Below, one piece after another: positions 22,457-33,982 of a DNA stretch of 64,000 bases (position 1 is its first letter; every line of letters starts with the position of its first letter). The stretch covers positions 112,897,476 to 112,961,475 of the forward strand of contig CM075728.1 of the NCBI GenBank assembly GCA_037974335.1, given 5' to 3'. A program made the position numbers and the translations under genes. This stretch comes from Prionace glauca (taxonomy: Eukaryota; Chordata; Chondrichthyes; Carcharhiniformes; Carcharhinidae). The notes under the pieces were generated by a model. The model saw only the letters and a program-made list of their open reading frames with translations. It was not told the origin of the DNA and searched no databases.

Positions 22457-25400
22457 TGTTTCATCAGAAGGAACTCCTCAAATGCAGACAATAAAAGTGT
22501 AACAAAACTTACTCCAACTTATAAATCAAAGGAAGAGTTTAGTAAAGAAATTTCATTCCTCCAAACTTGGAGTGGCCTCGCCGTGGGCCACTCCAAGTTC
22601 TCCACAATTCTAAATATTTATAGTGAGTCAGCTGACGAGCAGACTATTACATCATTCTGTAATCGGTTCCATGGTTTACTGGGTCCGAAGACCCTTACAG
22701 CTTGTTATCATTAGTCACATTACATCCAATATAAAGTTGTCACTGGTTACATTCAAACAGATTCCCTTTATTTTAATTTTTTTCTCAAAATAGTTTGACA
22801 ACCATCTTCCAGTATTCTTAATAACTTTCCAGTACCTGCACCCCTTTTCGTAAAACACTCAGATACCTGTAGATTTCCACCGACCCAATTCACTTTGGAA
22901 ACTTCCTTGTTTTCCAACATTTGTTTAATGCTGGCCATATCAATTCTTGGTCGTTTTTCTGTTACACCTTCTGTTAAGTGTCCCATAAAGACCGATTGTC
23001 CACATAACTCTCAGTTGATACTTTCTTGCCCGATGTGCCCATAAAAAAAATTCTGTTAATGTGTCAGACAAATATATCCCTATATCTAATGCCTCCACCA
23101 ATGCTAAGGTTTCAGCCACCAATGTGCTTTTGACTACCCTTTTTATTTTCTTTGCTTTCCAGGCCAAGGGGCAACATTTTCCTTCCTTACCGACCAGGAA
23201 TATTATGAATCCAGCACAGCTTGAATGTCTATCTGGTAGACTGGCACATGAAGCATCGCTAAACAGAACCAACCTCATATCTTTTGGTTCTCCTAGTACC
23301 GGGAATTTAATCACATATTCCTCTAACTGTACCTTGTTTAATGTTTTATTAGCCTGCAAGATCGCTCTGACTGTGGTGTGCCTCAACATATTACTGAACT
23401 CCAGGACATTATAGCTCCCAAGTGGTCTTGTCTATGTGCCTAGCCAATTTAACTGTCCCACCATACTCTTCTGTTTCTTTTTTGTGGACCTGTTCCTCTT
23501 TTTCCATTGACCTTTTTCTAGTGATGGGAATGGGATCAATACTGTTTAGATATCCCTGTTGACTCATTGTTACAGTAAAAAGTCTGACAACACCAGGTTT
23601 TAGTCCAACCGATTTATTTGATAATAGACTCACAAGCTTTCAGGGTTAGCCCCGAAAGCTTGTGAGTCTGTTATCAAATAAATCGGTTGGACTAAAACCT
23701 GGTGTTGTCAGACTTTTTACTGTGTTTACGCCAGTCCAACGCTGGCATACCCACATCATGACTCATTGTTACACCAGAGGTACTTTGTTGAATATCAAGA
23801 TATCAAAAGGTACTAGCTGCTTGACTCCTTACTTTAAAATCTGTTTTTAGCTTCTCAATTACCCTTTTTTCAAATTCTTCTGTGCCACTCCATAGGAAAT
23901 CATCCACATGCATCACAAAAATTCCAATTAATTTTCCTTTAGCCTTCCAATAAAACATTGCTGGATCTACTTTTAACTGGACTCAGTCAGTCTTTCAGCA
24001 ATACAGACTCTACAGAGAAATACCAAACCCTTGACGCATCACTTAAGCAATATATGCATTTGTTTAATTTCCACAAATGTCCCTGTTTACTGTTTCTTTG
24101 GGTGGCCTCAAAAAAACTTTTCTCTGAAATGTTTCACCCAGCAGAAGTGCTGCTTTAATATCAATTGATGGTTACCTGAGTGTTCTTCATAGCAGAGCTG
24201 CTTAACAAAAGTATATCACTGGAAACTACATTGTACTTATAAATAAACTGATTCCCACAATCCTACAAGGATGTTAGACTGTTGGCATCTTCAAATCTAA
24301 GGCAGGTGGAACTATCATGCTCTTTTACTTTCTTTCGGTCTTTGTGATCAAGACACCCTAAATAGCAATTTAGTCAATCCTGACCACAGATAGTGGATGT
24401 ATATCCACTATCTAAAGCAGCACAGTTGAAAGAGTCTAGCATCAGGATGCTCATTACGTGACTCAAATTTTCTTCCACCAAAACAATGCCTCCCTGGTCC
24501 TTATCCTGTCACTGTTAGTTTCCACGTATTCTATGTCATGTGGTTTCAAAGACATGAATTCTTCTTTTCAGACAGTTTACAATGTAGTGTATGGGAGAAC
24601 TGCATTGGAAACAGTGATTCACAATCTGTCTACATTCCTTCAATTTAAATGTCTTTTATTAGTTTCCCATGTGCATCTTCTTTTCCTATTTTCAAATTGG
24701 TTACAACTGCTTTCATTACTAGGTCTGTTACTAACGTAACTCTCTCTGTTTAAAGGCCTTCGCCTACCATTCGGTCTGGCACATGGTTGAGTCACTACTG
24801 ACTCCTTCATTCTGGGCACTGTGGCATTCCGGTCTGTTTTGAACAAGGTGACGGGGAAGGATTGTTTCCCAAAAAACTTTTTTAATGATGCTGCCATTTG
24901 AGCAAAGACGGGCTCTGCTCCCTTTAATAGTATTCCAGTCATTACTTAAGGAGCACCTATATGCAACAGACATGCACAGTCCAACAACTTAAAGGCCAAT
25001 ACTGCATCTGGAATCTCCAAATTAAATTTCATTAGCCTGTTGCGGCCCCTATTAAAATCCATGATTTACTCTTCCATGGATTTGGTATCTTGTCTCCTAA
25101 TCCTGTCAAACTTACCACCCATCCTTCATAATTCTCCAAGAACTCAAATTTCTGGTAAAACTCATCTAAGTTTTGTAGCAGGATCTATAGTCTTTCTTCT
25201 CTATTTAGGGCATCTGCTGTCCAATTGGAATATACTTTGCATCTTATTTTGTACGTAATTGGAAGTGATAAAGCTAATGCTACGCCTTGCTTTTCTTCAG
25301 TCTTGTGGTGACAAGAGTCCACATTTCCATCTCTGCCTTCCATTGCCGATATGGTTCGGCACCTGAAAAAGACAGGGGGACAATCAAATCCCATCAGCTT

Positions 25401-25719
25401 ACTTCTACCTTCTGCCATGGTTGTAGCACTTCTTCAAAACCAAACATCAAGCTATGATGGGTTTTCCTCTGCTACCAATGTTTCATTGGAAGGAACTCTT
25501 CAAATGCAAATGATTAAATATAACAAAAAAGTTACTCCAACTTATAAATCAAAGAAAGAGTTTAATAAAGAAACTTAATTACGTGGGCCACTCCAAGCTC
25601 TCCACAATTCCAAACAAGTTCTTATTTATAGTGAGTCAGCTGACCACTACATCATTCTGTAATTAGTTCCATGGTTTACTGAAAGAGCTGATCCTTACAC
25701 CCTGTTATCATTGGTCACA
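22457..25719 (-). mobile_element. Copia-like LTR retrotransposon fossil, nested in the retrovirus fossil
   Basis: Direct repeats at 22,457-22,719 and 25,479-25,719 start TGTTTCAT and end in CA, and are the two LTRs. On the minus strand, next to the 25.5-kb LTR, TGGTAGCAGAGG (25,466-25,477) is complementary to the 3' end of vertebrate initiator tRNA-Met, the usual copia-group primer. Gag-like, RT (with a VDD core near 23,910) and RNase H-like (22,940-23,390) parts follow in the expected order. Broken, with several breaks. The metazoan GalEa clade is a possible home. Confidence 0.78.
23575..23758. mobile_element. Foldback element inserted in the copia-like fossil
   Basis: Two arms of about 69 bases (23,573-23,641 and 23,654-23,722) are almost perfect inverted copies around a 12-base loop. 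The unit is flanked by the 15-base direct repeat TGACTCATTGTTACA (23,560-23,574 and 23,759-23,773), a target-site duplication of the length typical for LINE-driven insertion. A second, shorter copy is at 35,644-35,746. Confidence 0.8.
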
Positions 25720-28700
25720 TTCCATTCACTGATTGCATTTTAACATAAAGTACAGGAAGGAAATCATTTTGCTGACCATGCGGCAAAGGCCTTAGTAGAA
25801 TAGGATTCGGAGTGGACATAGCCTGTAGGGTTAGAAGCTGTAGCAGTTGAGGACAACTCAGGTATTGATGTTACACAAGTGCAGGAACAAGCAGATGAAG
25901 AGAAGGAACAATTGAAAAATGACGGAGGGCTGAAAGGCCATGATAGAGTATGGAGGAGAGCGGGGAAAGTAATAGTTCTTCAAGTAATACAGTATCCGTT
26001 GCTGACATTTTATCACAGAATATCACACATAAGCAGGGACAGAATGCTTGATTTATGAAAAAATGTTGGTAATGGAAAGGAGAGTGAAATTTTGTCAAAG
26101 GTGTCTGCAGTGTGCTCCTAGTGAACCAGGTCATCCCTGCAAGATTAAATGAAGAGTCAGCCACATTGAAAAGACCATGGGAAAACTTGAAAATGGATTT
26201 TGCAGGGCTGTTACCATGGGTATAGGGAAAGACGTACTGTAGATCAGCTTACTCAATGGGTTGAAGCAGTCCCATGTAAAAATGTCACAGCTAAAACAAT
26301 AGAAGGGGAATGCCTCTTCAATTCAATTCTGATCAAGGAACGTACTTCACAGGGAGAGTTTTGAAAAAGGCTGAACATTGGGAATAAAGCAGAGAATTCA
26401 CATATTATATCACCCTTAGAGTTCAGGGATGGTGGAGAGGATGAATCGAACACTAAAGAACAGTTTAGCCAAGACTACCTTGGAAGAAGGAAACAACTGG
26501 GCACAGGCCTTGCCTGTAATATTACTATGTCAAAGGGCCACTCCTGTTCCTGGAACACAAGTAATCCCTTTGAGTTGATGCAGGGAGAGCAATGCACCTC
26601 CCACAGGAAGAAATCACAGGTGCAGCAGAATTAGAAATAAACCAAGAACAGTCTTTCAATGTATAAGGGACTTAATTGACAGTCTGCATTTTCTGAAAAA
26701 GCAGGTAATCACGCAGCAGCAGCACAGAGATTGGACTAAGCTGGCAGGAGAAAGTACTCCTAAGTCACCTACAGGAGGAGATAAGGTAATGGTGAAACTC
26801 CTGGCAGACAAAAAGAGATTAGGAACTCACTGCAAAGGGCCTTTTGATGTAGTGGTTACAGGGTAGACATGTGACCTGATTAATGAAAAGTGTGGTCCGC
26901 AGTGGAGACATAGGACTCAATTAAAACCTTATCCTGGTGAGAAACCCCAAGACAGCGAATCTGACCTGGTGAAAGTGATTTATTATAATAGCAGTAGAGA
27001 GAGTGTGAATAGATTAAGTTTCTTCTGATTACTAATTTTAAGGCCATAAGAACACTGGATTATATTACAGATTATGTGCACAGAAGATCCCTGACCTGCC
27101 ACAACTACAAGGCACAGCTCCAATAAAGATTAACCAGACATACCCCAATGTAGAAGCAAATCAAATTGACAGCATGTACAAAGTGTGGCATGGTGATTGT
27201 ACGAGTTTTGTAAATAAGTTTTGATATTACTTGACATTGACCAACAATTGTGTGTAGACTGTAAAACAGAAGTTGTACAGACTGTTACAATGAACACGTA
27301 TTTATATCATTTTAGTATTGAACATACAGATACTGGCTGAAGTAGAGCCAATATTTGGGATGTTTCATCCTTCTGGAGAGGAACATATGAACACATATCT
27401 ATATATGGCACATACATATGCAAAGATGATTAACCAGTCAAAGTGTTGGGCTTGTTCACATATTCCTATCCAAATGGGAGAAGGAATATCTTTACAGCCA
27501 ACACCCCTAACATGGTCAGAGTTGATAATGGCAGATCAGGTATCTCAGGAGGCTAGATACCATGGACACCACATCCCAGGATTTGACCATACAAGGATTT
27601 GGATGGAGAAAGTTCCATAGCGGTAGGGACTGTGCAGGGAAGATAGGTTATATGAGGGGGTACACACCCATTTATAATCTATAAAAGTCAGCCCCTAATC
27701 TGATTTTGACTCAGTCAAACCTGAAACCAAAAGGGACTTGCTGTGTGGAGAATCTGAAAGGCCCTGGGAAAAATTTAGGGATAAGTGAAGGCAACTACAA
27801 AGTAGGTCAGAATAGCCAGAGTCCACCCAAAGGAGACCAGTCGTTTAACGTATCCTATAACTTTAAAGGCTGCAAACCTTATTCAACACTTACTGGTACT
27901 TACTGGATCTGTGGAGACAAAGCATATCCTTGGCTCCCTATTGGATGGAAGGGGTCATGCTACTTTGGATATGTGCTCCCATACATATACCATATTCACA
28001 AACTCCCTCCCTTGCCACGACATCGATGGGCAATTTCAGAAATAGAACAATTCATTAGTATACTGTTTCCCCAATATGGAGAGCCTAAAATAATGCGAGA
28101 GATTATAATATTGCGCTCCATTTTGGAACAAGTTGCCAATAATACAGCTACTGCCCTAGCTGCAATAAACCATGGGATGGTTGCCTTGCATACTGTGGTG
28201 CTTCAACTGACTGGCATCGGATTATGTCTTGGCAGCGAGGGGTGGGACATGTGGAGTGATTGGGTCAGAGTGTTGCACCTACATACCCGATAGTTCAGAA
28301 AACATAGCTGATCCGACTGGTCACATCAGAAAAGAGATGGAGAAAATTAAACAACCACCACAATGGTTGGGAGAATAGCTGGGTGCTGTGGAAACATCAA
28401 TCCTACAAGGTTGCAATATTTTTCATGGTGATCTTGGTATTGATGGCACTGATCAATGTAGGTAAGTGTGCCTGTGCAAGACTGCCCATGTCCACAGAAG
28501 CGATAGCACCAGTAATGGCTGTTAATTTGAGCAAGAAAGGATAATACAAAGGGTCCAGTTGTACTCCAGGATGTAGCAACAAGTGTTGGGAGACCTCTGT
28601 TTAGTGGCCTCATCTTGGGCTGGCCAAAGGCCAAAAGCAGGGACTGAAGAAGGGTTATATAAAACTCTGAGTACAAAAGCCCCTCATTTTAAATTTACTA

Positions 28701-28740
28701 TAATAAGTAGACTAAGTTAAGGTGAAAATTATGTCACCTT

Positions 28741-29884
28741 ACGAGTCCATAAAAGAAGATAGAAAGAGATTTTCAATATATAAAAGGTAAGAGAGAAACA
28801 AAAATAGACATTGGACCACTGAAAACTGAGGCTAGAGAAGTGATAATAGGAAACAAAGAAATAGTAGAGGAACTGAATAGTTACTTTGTATCAGTCTTTA
28901 TGGTGGAAGTCACCAGTGAGATGCAACAGCTCCAGAAGAATCAGGGGCACAGTTGAGTACAGTGGCCATCACTAAGGAGAAGGTTTTGGGGAAACTGAAA
29001 GGTCTGAAGATGGATAAATGATCTGGACCAGATGGATTATACCCCAGGGTTCTAACAGGAACAACTGAGGAAATTCTGAAGGCATTGGTGGCGATCTTTC
29101 AGGAATCGCTGGAAACAGGGAGGTCAGGAAAGTCAATAATGTAACACCACTGTTTAAGAAGAGAGGGAGGCAGTAGATGGGAAATTATAGGCTGGTTAGC
29201 TTGATTTTGGTTTTGGCAAGATCTTAGAGTCCATTATTAAAGATGTGATCGCAAAGTACTTGGAAGTGCGTGATAAAATAGGACTGAACCAGCACTGCTT
29301 CATCAAAGAGAGGTCACGTTTGACAAATATGTTACAGTTCTTTGAGGAGGTAACAAGGAAGTTAGATAAAGGAAAACAAGTGGACATGATTTATTTAGAT
29401 TTCCAGAAGGCCTTTGACAAGTTGCCACGTAGGAGACTGTTCAATAAGTTAAGAGTCCATGGTGTTAAGGGAGTGTTCTCCCTTTGGGAGCGAGAGTCCT
29501 TGTTCAAGATTCTTTTAAGGTTAACATGCAGGTTCAGTCAGCAGTTAGGAAGGCAAATGCAATGTTGGCATTCATGTTGAGAGGGCTAGAATGCAAAAGC
29601 AGTGTTGTACTTCTGAGGCTGTATAAAGCTTTGGTGAGATCCCGTTTGGAGTATTGTGAGCAGTGTTGGGCCCCGTATCTAAGGAAGGATGTGCTGGTCT
29701 TGGAAAGGGTCCAGAAGAGATTCACAAGAATGATCCCTGGAATGAAGAGCTTGTCATATGAGGAACGGTGAGGACTCTGGATTTGTACTCATTGGAGTTT
29801 AGAGGATCTTATTGAAATGTACAGGACACTGTGAGGCCTGGGTAGAGTGGACGTGGAGGGGATGTTTCCACTAGGAGGAAAAAC
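28741..29884 (+). mobile_element. CR1 LINE fragment between two copies of the retroviral 3' end
   Basis: Starts before the RT domain (about 28,745) and includes FIKERSRLTNMLQF (29,298) and YLDFQKAFDKLP (29,390). It then jumps near 29,480 to the C-terminal part, so the middle including the active site is deleted. Ends without a normal tail at 29,884, where the retroviral sequence resumes. Confidence 0.78.
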
Positions 29885-30860
29885 TAGTTCAGAAAACATA
29901 ACTAATCTGGCTGCTCACATCAGAAAAGAGGTGGAGAAAATTAAACAACCACCATTGTCTACCTTGGGTGGATGGCTGGGTGCTGTGGAAAATCAATCCT
30001 ATAAGGGATTGCAATATTTTTTATGATGATCTTGGCATTGATGGCACTGGTCAATGTAGTTAAGTATGCCTGTGCGATAGCACCAGTGATGGCAGTTAAG
30101 TTGAGCAAGAAAGAAATACGAAGGAACTAGTTGCCCTCCAGGACATAGGAACAAGTGTTCGGACACCTCTGTTTAGTGGCCTTATCTTGGGCTGGCCAAA
30201 GGCCAAAAGCAGGGACTGAAGAAGGGTTATATAAAACTCTTAGTATAAAAGCCCCTCATTTTAAATTTACTATAATAAATAGACTAGGATAAGGTGAAGA
30301 TTACAAGATGCCTTATGTATACAATAAGGATTCACCATGTGCCTAATACAAAATATGTAACGGTATTGCCTGTACAACCACAATTTAACCAAGTATTATA
30401 AAATTAAACTGTATTATTAATCTGTTTCTTGTGAATCTTGGCCAACAAGTGAACTAACCGCTCAGCATGGTTGGATATAGACAGTATGAGACAGACCAAA
30501 TTCTTTTGGGACAAAGGAGCATAAAGGAGCAGTTTTGCTTATCAGCTTGAGTGAAGCAGCTGCAAGCTAATCAGAGCTTGGAATGTATGGGATTACATTG
30601 GTCCATGGTTGCTGAGGTAGGTGCAGCTGATAAGTGAGGAGGATTTGGGTTAGAGAATGACTCCTCTTACCAATTAAAATTTGCAGGTGTAAGAAAATAT
30701 TCTTGAATTTGCTGCATTAACGTAGTTAGGTTTCCTAGTAACGAGGGAAGAATTTTCAGGTGCAATGGACCAATGATCTCCTAATCCTGCTGACAGGTAG
30801 AGCGTTATTGGCTAAGGTAATAATGTGTAACATTGTAATTGGACCCTTCAATGTGGGTGA
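29885..30860 (+). mobile_element. Second copy of the retroviral env end and LTR
   Basis: TAGTTCAGAAAACATA at 29,885 repeats 28,291, and the following 420 bases match 28,291-28,740. The LTR start TGAAGAAGG is at 30,217 and the LTR continues into the duplicated segment. The inner LTR end could not be set. Fossil. Confidence 0.7.
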
Positions 30861-31734
30861 CAAGCTGGGTGGGGTATTCAAGTGTTCAGAAGAGTGTATC
30901 AATCTCACACGTACTGTTATGTCAGAGAGAATAGTCAGCATTCACTGATGCATGCATTAGCAATTAACAAAACTTCCTTTCATTCCTTGACTACATGTTG
31001 CCTTTCATGGTCTCTGTAGTGGTTGAGTGAGTAAACGATGCCCCCGTGGACACCCTGGAAAATTCCTCTTATAAATGCCAATGCCCCTCCTTTCCTGTGT
31101 GGCCAGGATCTGGAGTATGGGATTGAAGTGCAACCAAAAATTGCAGATCAGCCCTTTCAGATAATGAAAAATGGGTTGCATCCTCTGAACTCAACATAAC
31201 TATAGAACATAGACTCCACGAGGCCACAGTAAATGCAGGCAGACTAAGAGTTTGTGAACTAATTTTACTTTCCATTGTATGGGGTTGCTGTTTACAACAT
31301 TCTCCTGATGGTGAAATGGAGGATTCCCTTGTAGACAGCCATCCGCCGTAGCTCTGCCTCCTCTGGAGGTAGGATGAAACATCACAATGTGTCCAGACAG
31401 CTGGCAAGTGCAAGTGGAGGTTGCGCAGCAACAGCCAATACAGTAAACCCCTCTAAAAGATGGCTTAGACTGTGGGGCTATGGCCCCCAAGGGCAGTTTT
31501 GGGCCAGGTCAATGAGAGATTCTGTCCAAAATGAGGTCAATTCAGGCATTAGTGCTTCACATGCCAAAGGTGCCTCGAGGCAAGAAGTGCAGTCAGGGCA
31601 GAGCACTGTTTATAAAACTCCAGAGGGATTTGGCTATGAGCTGGCCATTGACTAACTCACATTACGTGGTACTTCTGGTGACATCCAGCCACTCCTCCAC
31701 AGTCTAGTTTTCACCCCACTCTGGTCACCTGGGC

Positions 31735-31840
31735 ATAGAATCGCTGGAGTATAGAAAGAGGCCGTTCGGCCCATCAAGTCTGCACCGACCCAATCCCACC
31801 CAGGCCCTACCCCTATATCCCTACCTATTTACCTCTCTTG
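31735..31840 (-). mobile_element. SINE fragment (CR1-tail type)
   Basis: The minus strand reads the 3' part of the SINE (GGGCCGAACGGCCTCTTTC end). Present in duplication copy B and absent from copy A, so it arrived after the duplication. Confidence 0.7.
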
Positions 31841-32141
31841 CCCCTTCCTTCCATCTCATCAACCCTCTCCTGAGTCCTCATTAACAGCAAAGGTTGAGGA
31901 GAGTGATGTGGCAAGTAGGAGAGACGGTGAGTCTACAGGAAACTTGAGAGTGAAGTGGCGTGTGGGATGGAGTCAGCCTGCATCAGAAGTTAGCCTATTT
32001 TTTATATATTTTGAAGGTTATTTTATTTGCAAATGTAGGAATTTAGGACTGTACTGTACAGTATTTCAGCTTACACAGTATAACATTTTTTGACCAGAAT
32101 GTCAAGGTATGTCAGAATTTCAAGGTTTTTTGACCAGAATG

Positions 32142-32487
32142 TGCGGCATGGTAGCACAGTGGTTAGCACTGCTGCTTCACAGCTCCAGGGACCTGGGTTC
32201 GATTCCCGGCTCAGGTCACTGTCTGTGTGGAGTCTGCGCATTCTCCTCATGTCTGCGTGGGTTTCCTCCGGGTGCTCCGGTTTCCTCCCACCGTCCAAAG
32301 TTGTGCGGGTTAGGTTGATTGGCCACACTAAAATTGTTCCTTAGTATCCTGAGGTGTGTCGGTCCGAGGGAGTAGTGGGTAAAATATGTAGGGATATGGG
32401 GTTAGGCCTGAGTGGGATTGTGGTCGTGCAGACTCGATGGGCCGAATGGCCTCTTTCTACTCTGTAGGGTTCTATGATTCTATGAAT
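32142..32487 (+). mobile_element. SINE with CR1-type tail, full length
   Basis: tRNA-like head with A-box region (GGTAGCACAGTGGTTAGCAC) and B box (GGTTCGATTCCCGGC at 32,198), a body of about 200 bases, and a tail ending GGGTTCTATGATTCTATGAA like CR1 octamer ends. Absent from duplication copy A. Confidence 0.88.
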
Positions 32488-33342
32488 AGTCCTACAGAAC
32501 CTGACTGCAGTTTTTACACAGACTGAATGGGAAAAATCTTCGCTCCAAGTTGTTTGACTTAAAGTTACATTTTTCAGGAAAACATCTTACACCATTAAGT
32601 GAGAAATTACTGTATAATCCATAGTGCTACGCAACTCATCATTGCTGCATGCGTACCAACTATACAGTGTATTATACATACATTCTGCTTCTCGTGAAGT
32701 GATGAGAGAAATTATACACAATACAGAATTTGTGCGGATATATTTTGGAGCTCTGGGAAGCGCGGAACGTGACACACTTTGACACAAATCCATTTCATTC
32801 GAGAGAGGGTTTCAAGTAATTTGCAGACTGAGATTGTCAGCAGCTAGAACACCATTTACTGTTGATCTTAATTACTTTGCTATCTTTGGTAGCGGGTCCG
32901 AAAAAATTAATTAGTGCTTCATCTTACGGGACTGGAACTCCGACTGGGGCAGACTTTTCTCCTCACTAAAGGATTCAGCAAATATTCTCATGACGGCATT
33001 CACGGTCATTTTTGACTTAAAACAAATTTAAAAATAACCTGAACCTAAAAATAACCTAATTTTGTTTAAAATTAAACAACGGCCCCACAAGATGAGAATG
33101 GGTGGGGCTGGATAAGATATTATTTCGTATTCTTTTTCCACACAAGCAGATTTACTGTCAATGACAAGAATTGACTCTAACAAATACACATATATACGTT
33201 CTAAGGTTGTTTAAAATGGTCAATTGCTGTGAAGAGTTTATATTTCTGCTTTAATTGTTAAGCTTCCATTTTGTGGGTCGGCTTTTCTTTTGAAACAAGA
33301 CAATTTGCAGGACAGAAGCCGCACACCGCATTGTTCCTTTAC

Positions 33343-33454
33343 CTGTCGGAGAGACAAACCACACAGTAAGCAGAGCCCCAAACAGGAAGAAGCGACCACC
33401 AACCCCAAACCTCCGCTGGACCTGGATTTTTAACAGCAACGTCGGGGCAGCCAT
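33343..33454 (-). CDS. Signal-peptide exon, copy B: alternative or orphan first exon
   Basis: The ATG is at plus 33,454-33,452 and the GTAAAG donor at plus 33,337-33,342. It is again 112 nt ending in phase 1, the same as copy A. The protein differs from copy A only near the start (MAAPTLLLKIQ against MAAPMSLDKIQ). Frame and donor are intact. No V or C1 exon was found between this copy and copy A on the minus strand. It could therefore be an alternative first exon spliced across the retroviral fossil to the V exon at 12.5 kb, or the remnant of a duplicated gene whose other exons are gone. Its upstream IRF-like motif is better preserved than that of copy A. Confidence 0.62.
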
Positions 33455-33482
33455 TCCACAAAATAAAGAGGAAAGTAAGTCT

Positions 33483-33495
33483 AGTTTCGATTTCG
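33483..33495 (-). promoter_or_regulatory. ISRE/IRF-like element upstream of first exon copy B
   Basis: The plus strand reads AGTTTCGATTTCG, the standard ISRE written in reverse (AGTTTCNNTTTC). In gene orientation it is CGAAATCGAAACT, followed on the plus strand by a further TTTC. It lies 29-41 bases upstream of the copy B ATG. Confidence 0.55.
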
Positions 33496-33621
33496 TTTCC
33501 TTCTTTTTCACATGGTTCCTTTCTCTAGCCGAACTGCTGTGCTATTTGAGCATTTCAATCCTGTCGCCACAATAAGCTCTGTCACCGCTTCACAACAGCA
33601 ATCTTAACACGTTCTTGGTGA

Positions 33622-33982
33622 TGAATAATACTGAGTGCACCAAAGATGTTTCAGGAACTGAGATTCTCCAGAACACTCTCTATATTCCAAAACAACCCTG
33701 TGGTCAGAGCCTCAAATGATGTGAGCGACATGTCAATGCATTTCCATTTACCATCATGAAAACAATCTTACTTCTTGACTGTAATCATAACCAAGTCCAT
33801 TTTATTTCTATTGCATTTCAGGGTTTGTTTGCTATTAGAAGAACTAGAAATTCCTGAATTGTTGATAAGGGTGAATTGCTCAGTTGTTGCAGGCGGCTGA
33901 AGGAGTTATTATGGGGAGGCGGTGGTATTGTCTCGGAGCAACCAATCCATGGTGACCCCTGGTTCAAATCCAACCATGGTTC
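33622..33982. other. Unassigned sequence between first exon B and a CR1
   Basis: No exon or recognisable repeat. This is the start of the intergenic space toward the plus-strand gene. Confidence 0.35.

Larger units (their letters stand above)
21640..28740 (+). mobile_element. Endogenous retrovirus fossil (pol and env parts, start of 3' LTR)
   Basis: A retroviral fossil in plus orientation. Parts seen: end of RT and RNase H (about 21,840-22,440), continuation of RNase H and integrase (25,750-26,900), env (27,000-28,600) with a CWAC motif near 27,450 and a coiled-coil-like stretch near 28,130, and the LTR start at TGAAGAAGG (28,645). Gag was not recognised. The env type and gene order suggest a class I (gamma/epsilon-like) element; the assignment is moderate. 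It is broken, with many breaks, and carries a copia-like element and possibly a CR1 as later insertions. It appears old. It is antisense to the minus-strand host gene. Confidence 0.75.
30217..33621. repeat. Segmental duplication, copy B (LTR edge to first exon B)
   Basis: Partner of 17,847-20,381. It is longer because it holds 30,866-31,437 (absent from A), a SINE fragment at 31,735-31,840, a full SINE at 32,142-32,487 and a small local repeat of TTTTTTGACCAGAATG (32,086 and 32,127). The right end of similarity is at GTTCTTGGTGA (33,611-33,621), matching 20,371-20,381. Confidence 0.85.

Noticed and set aside
32160-32215. tRNA-like sequence with A and B boxes at SINE heads
   Set aside because: Part of the SINE; no cloverleaf with intact acceptor stem and no isolated tRNA gene.
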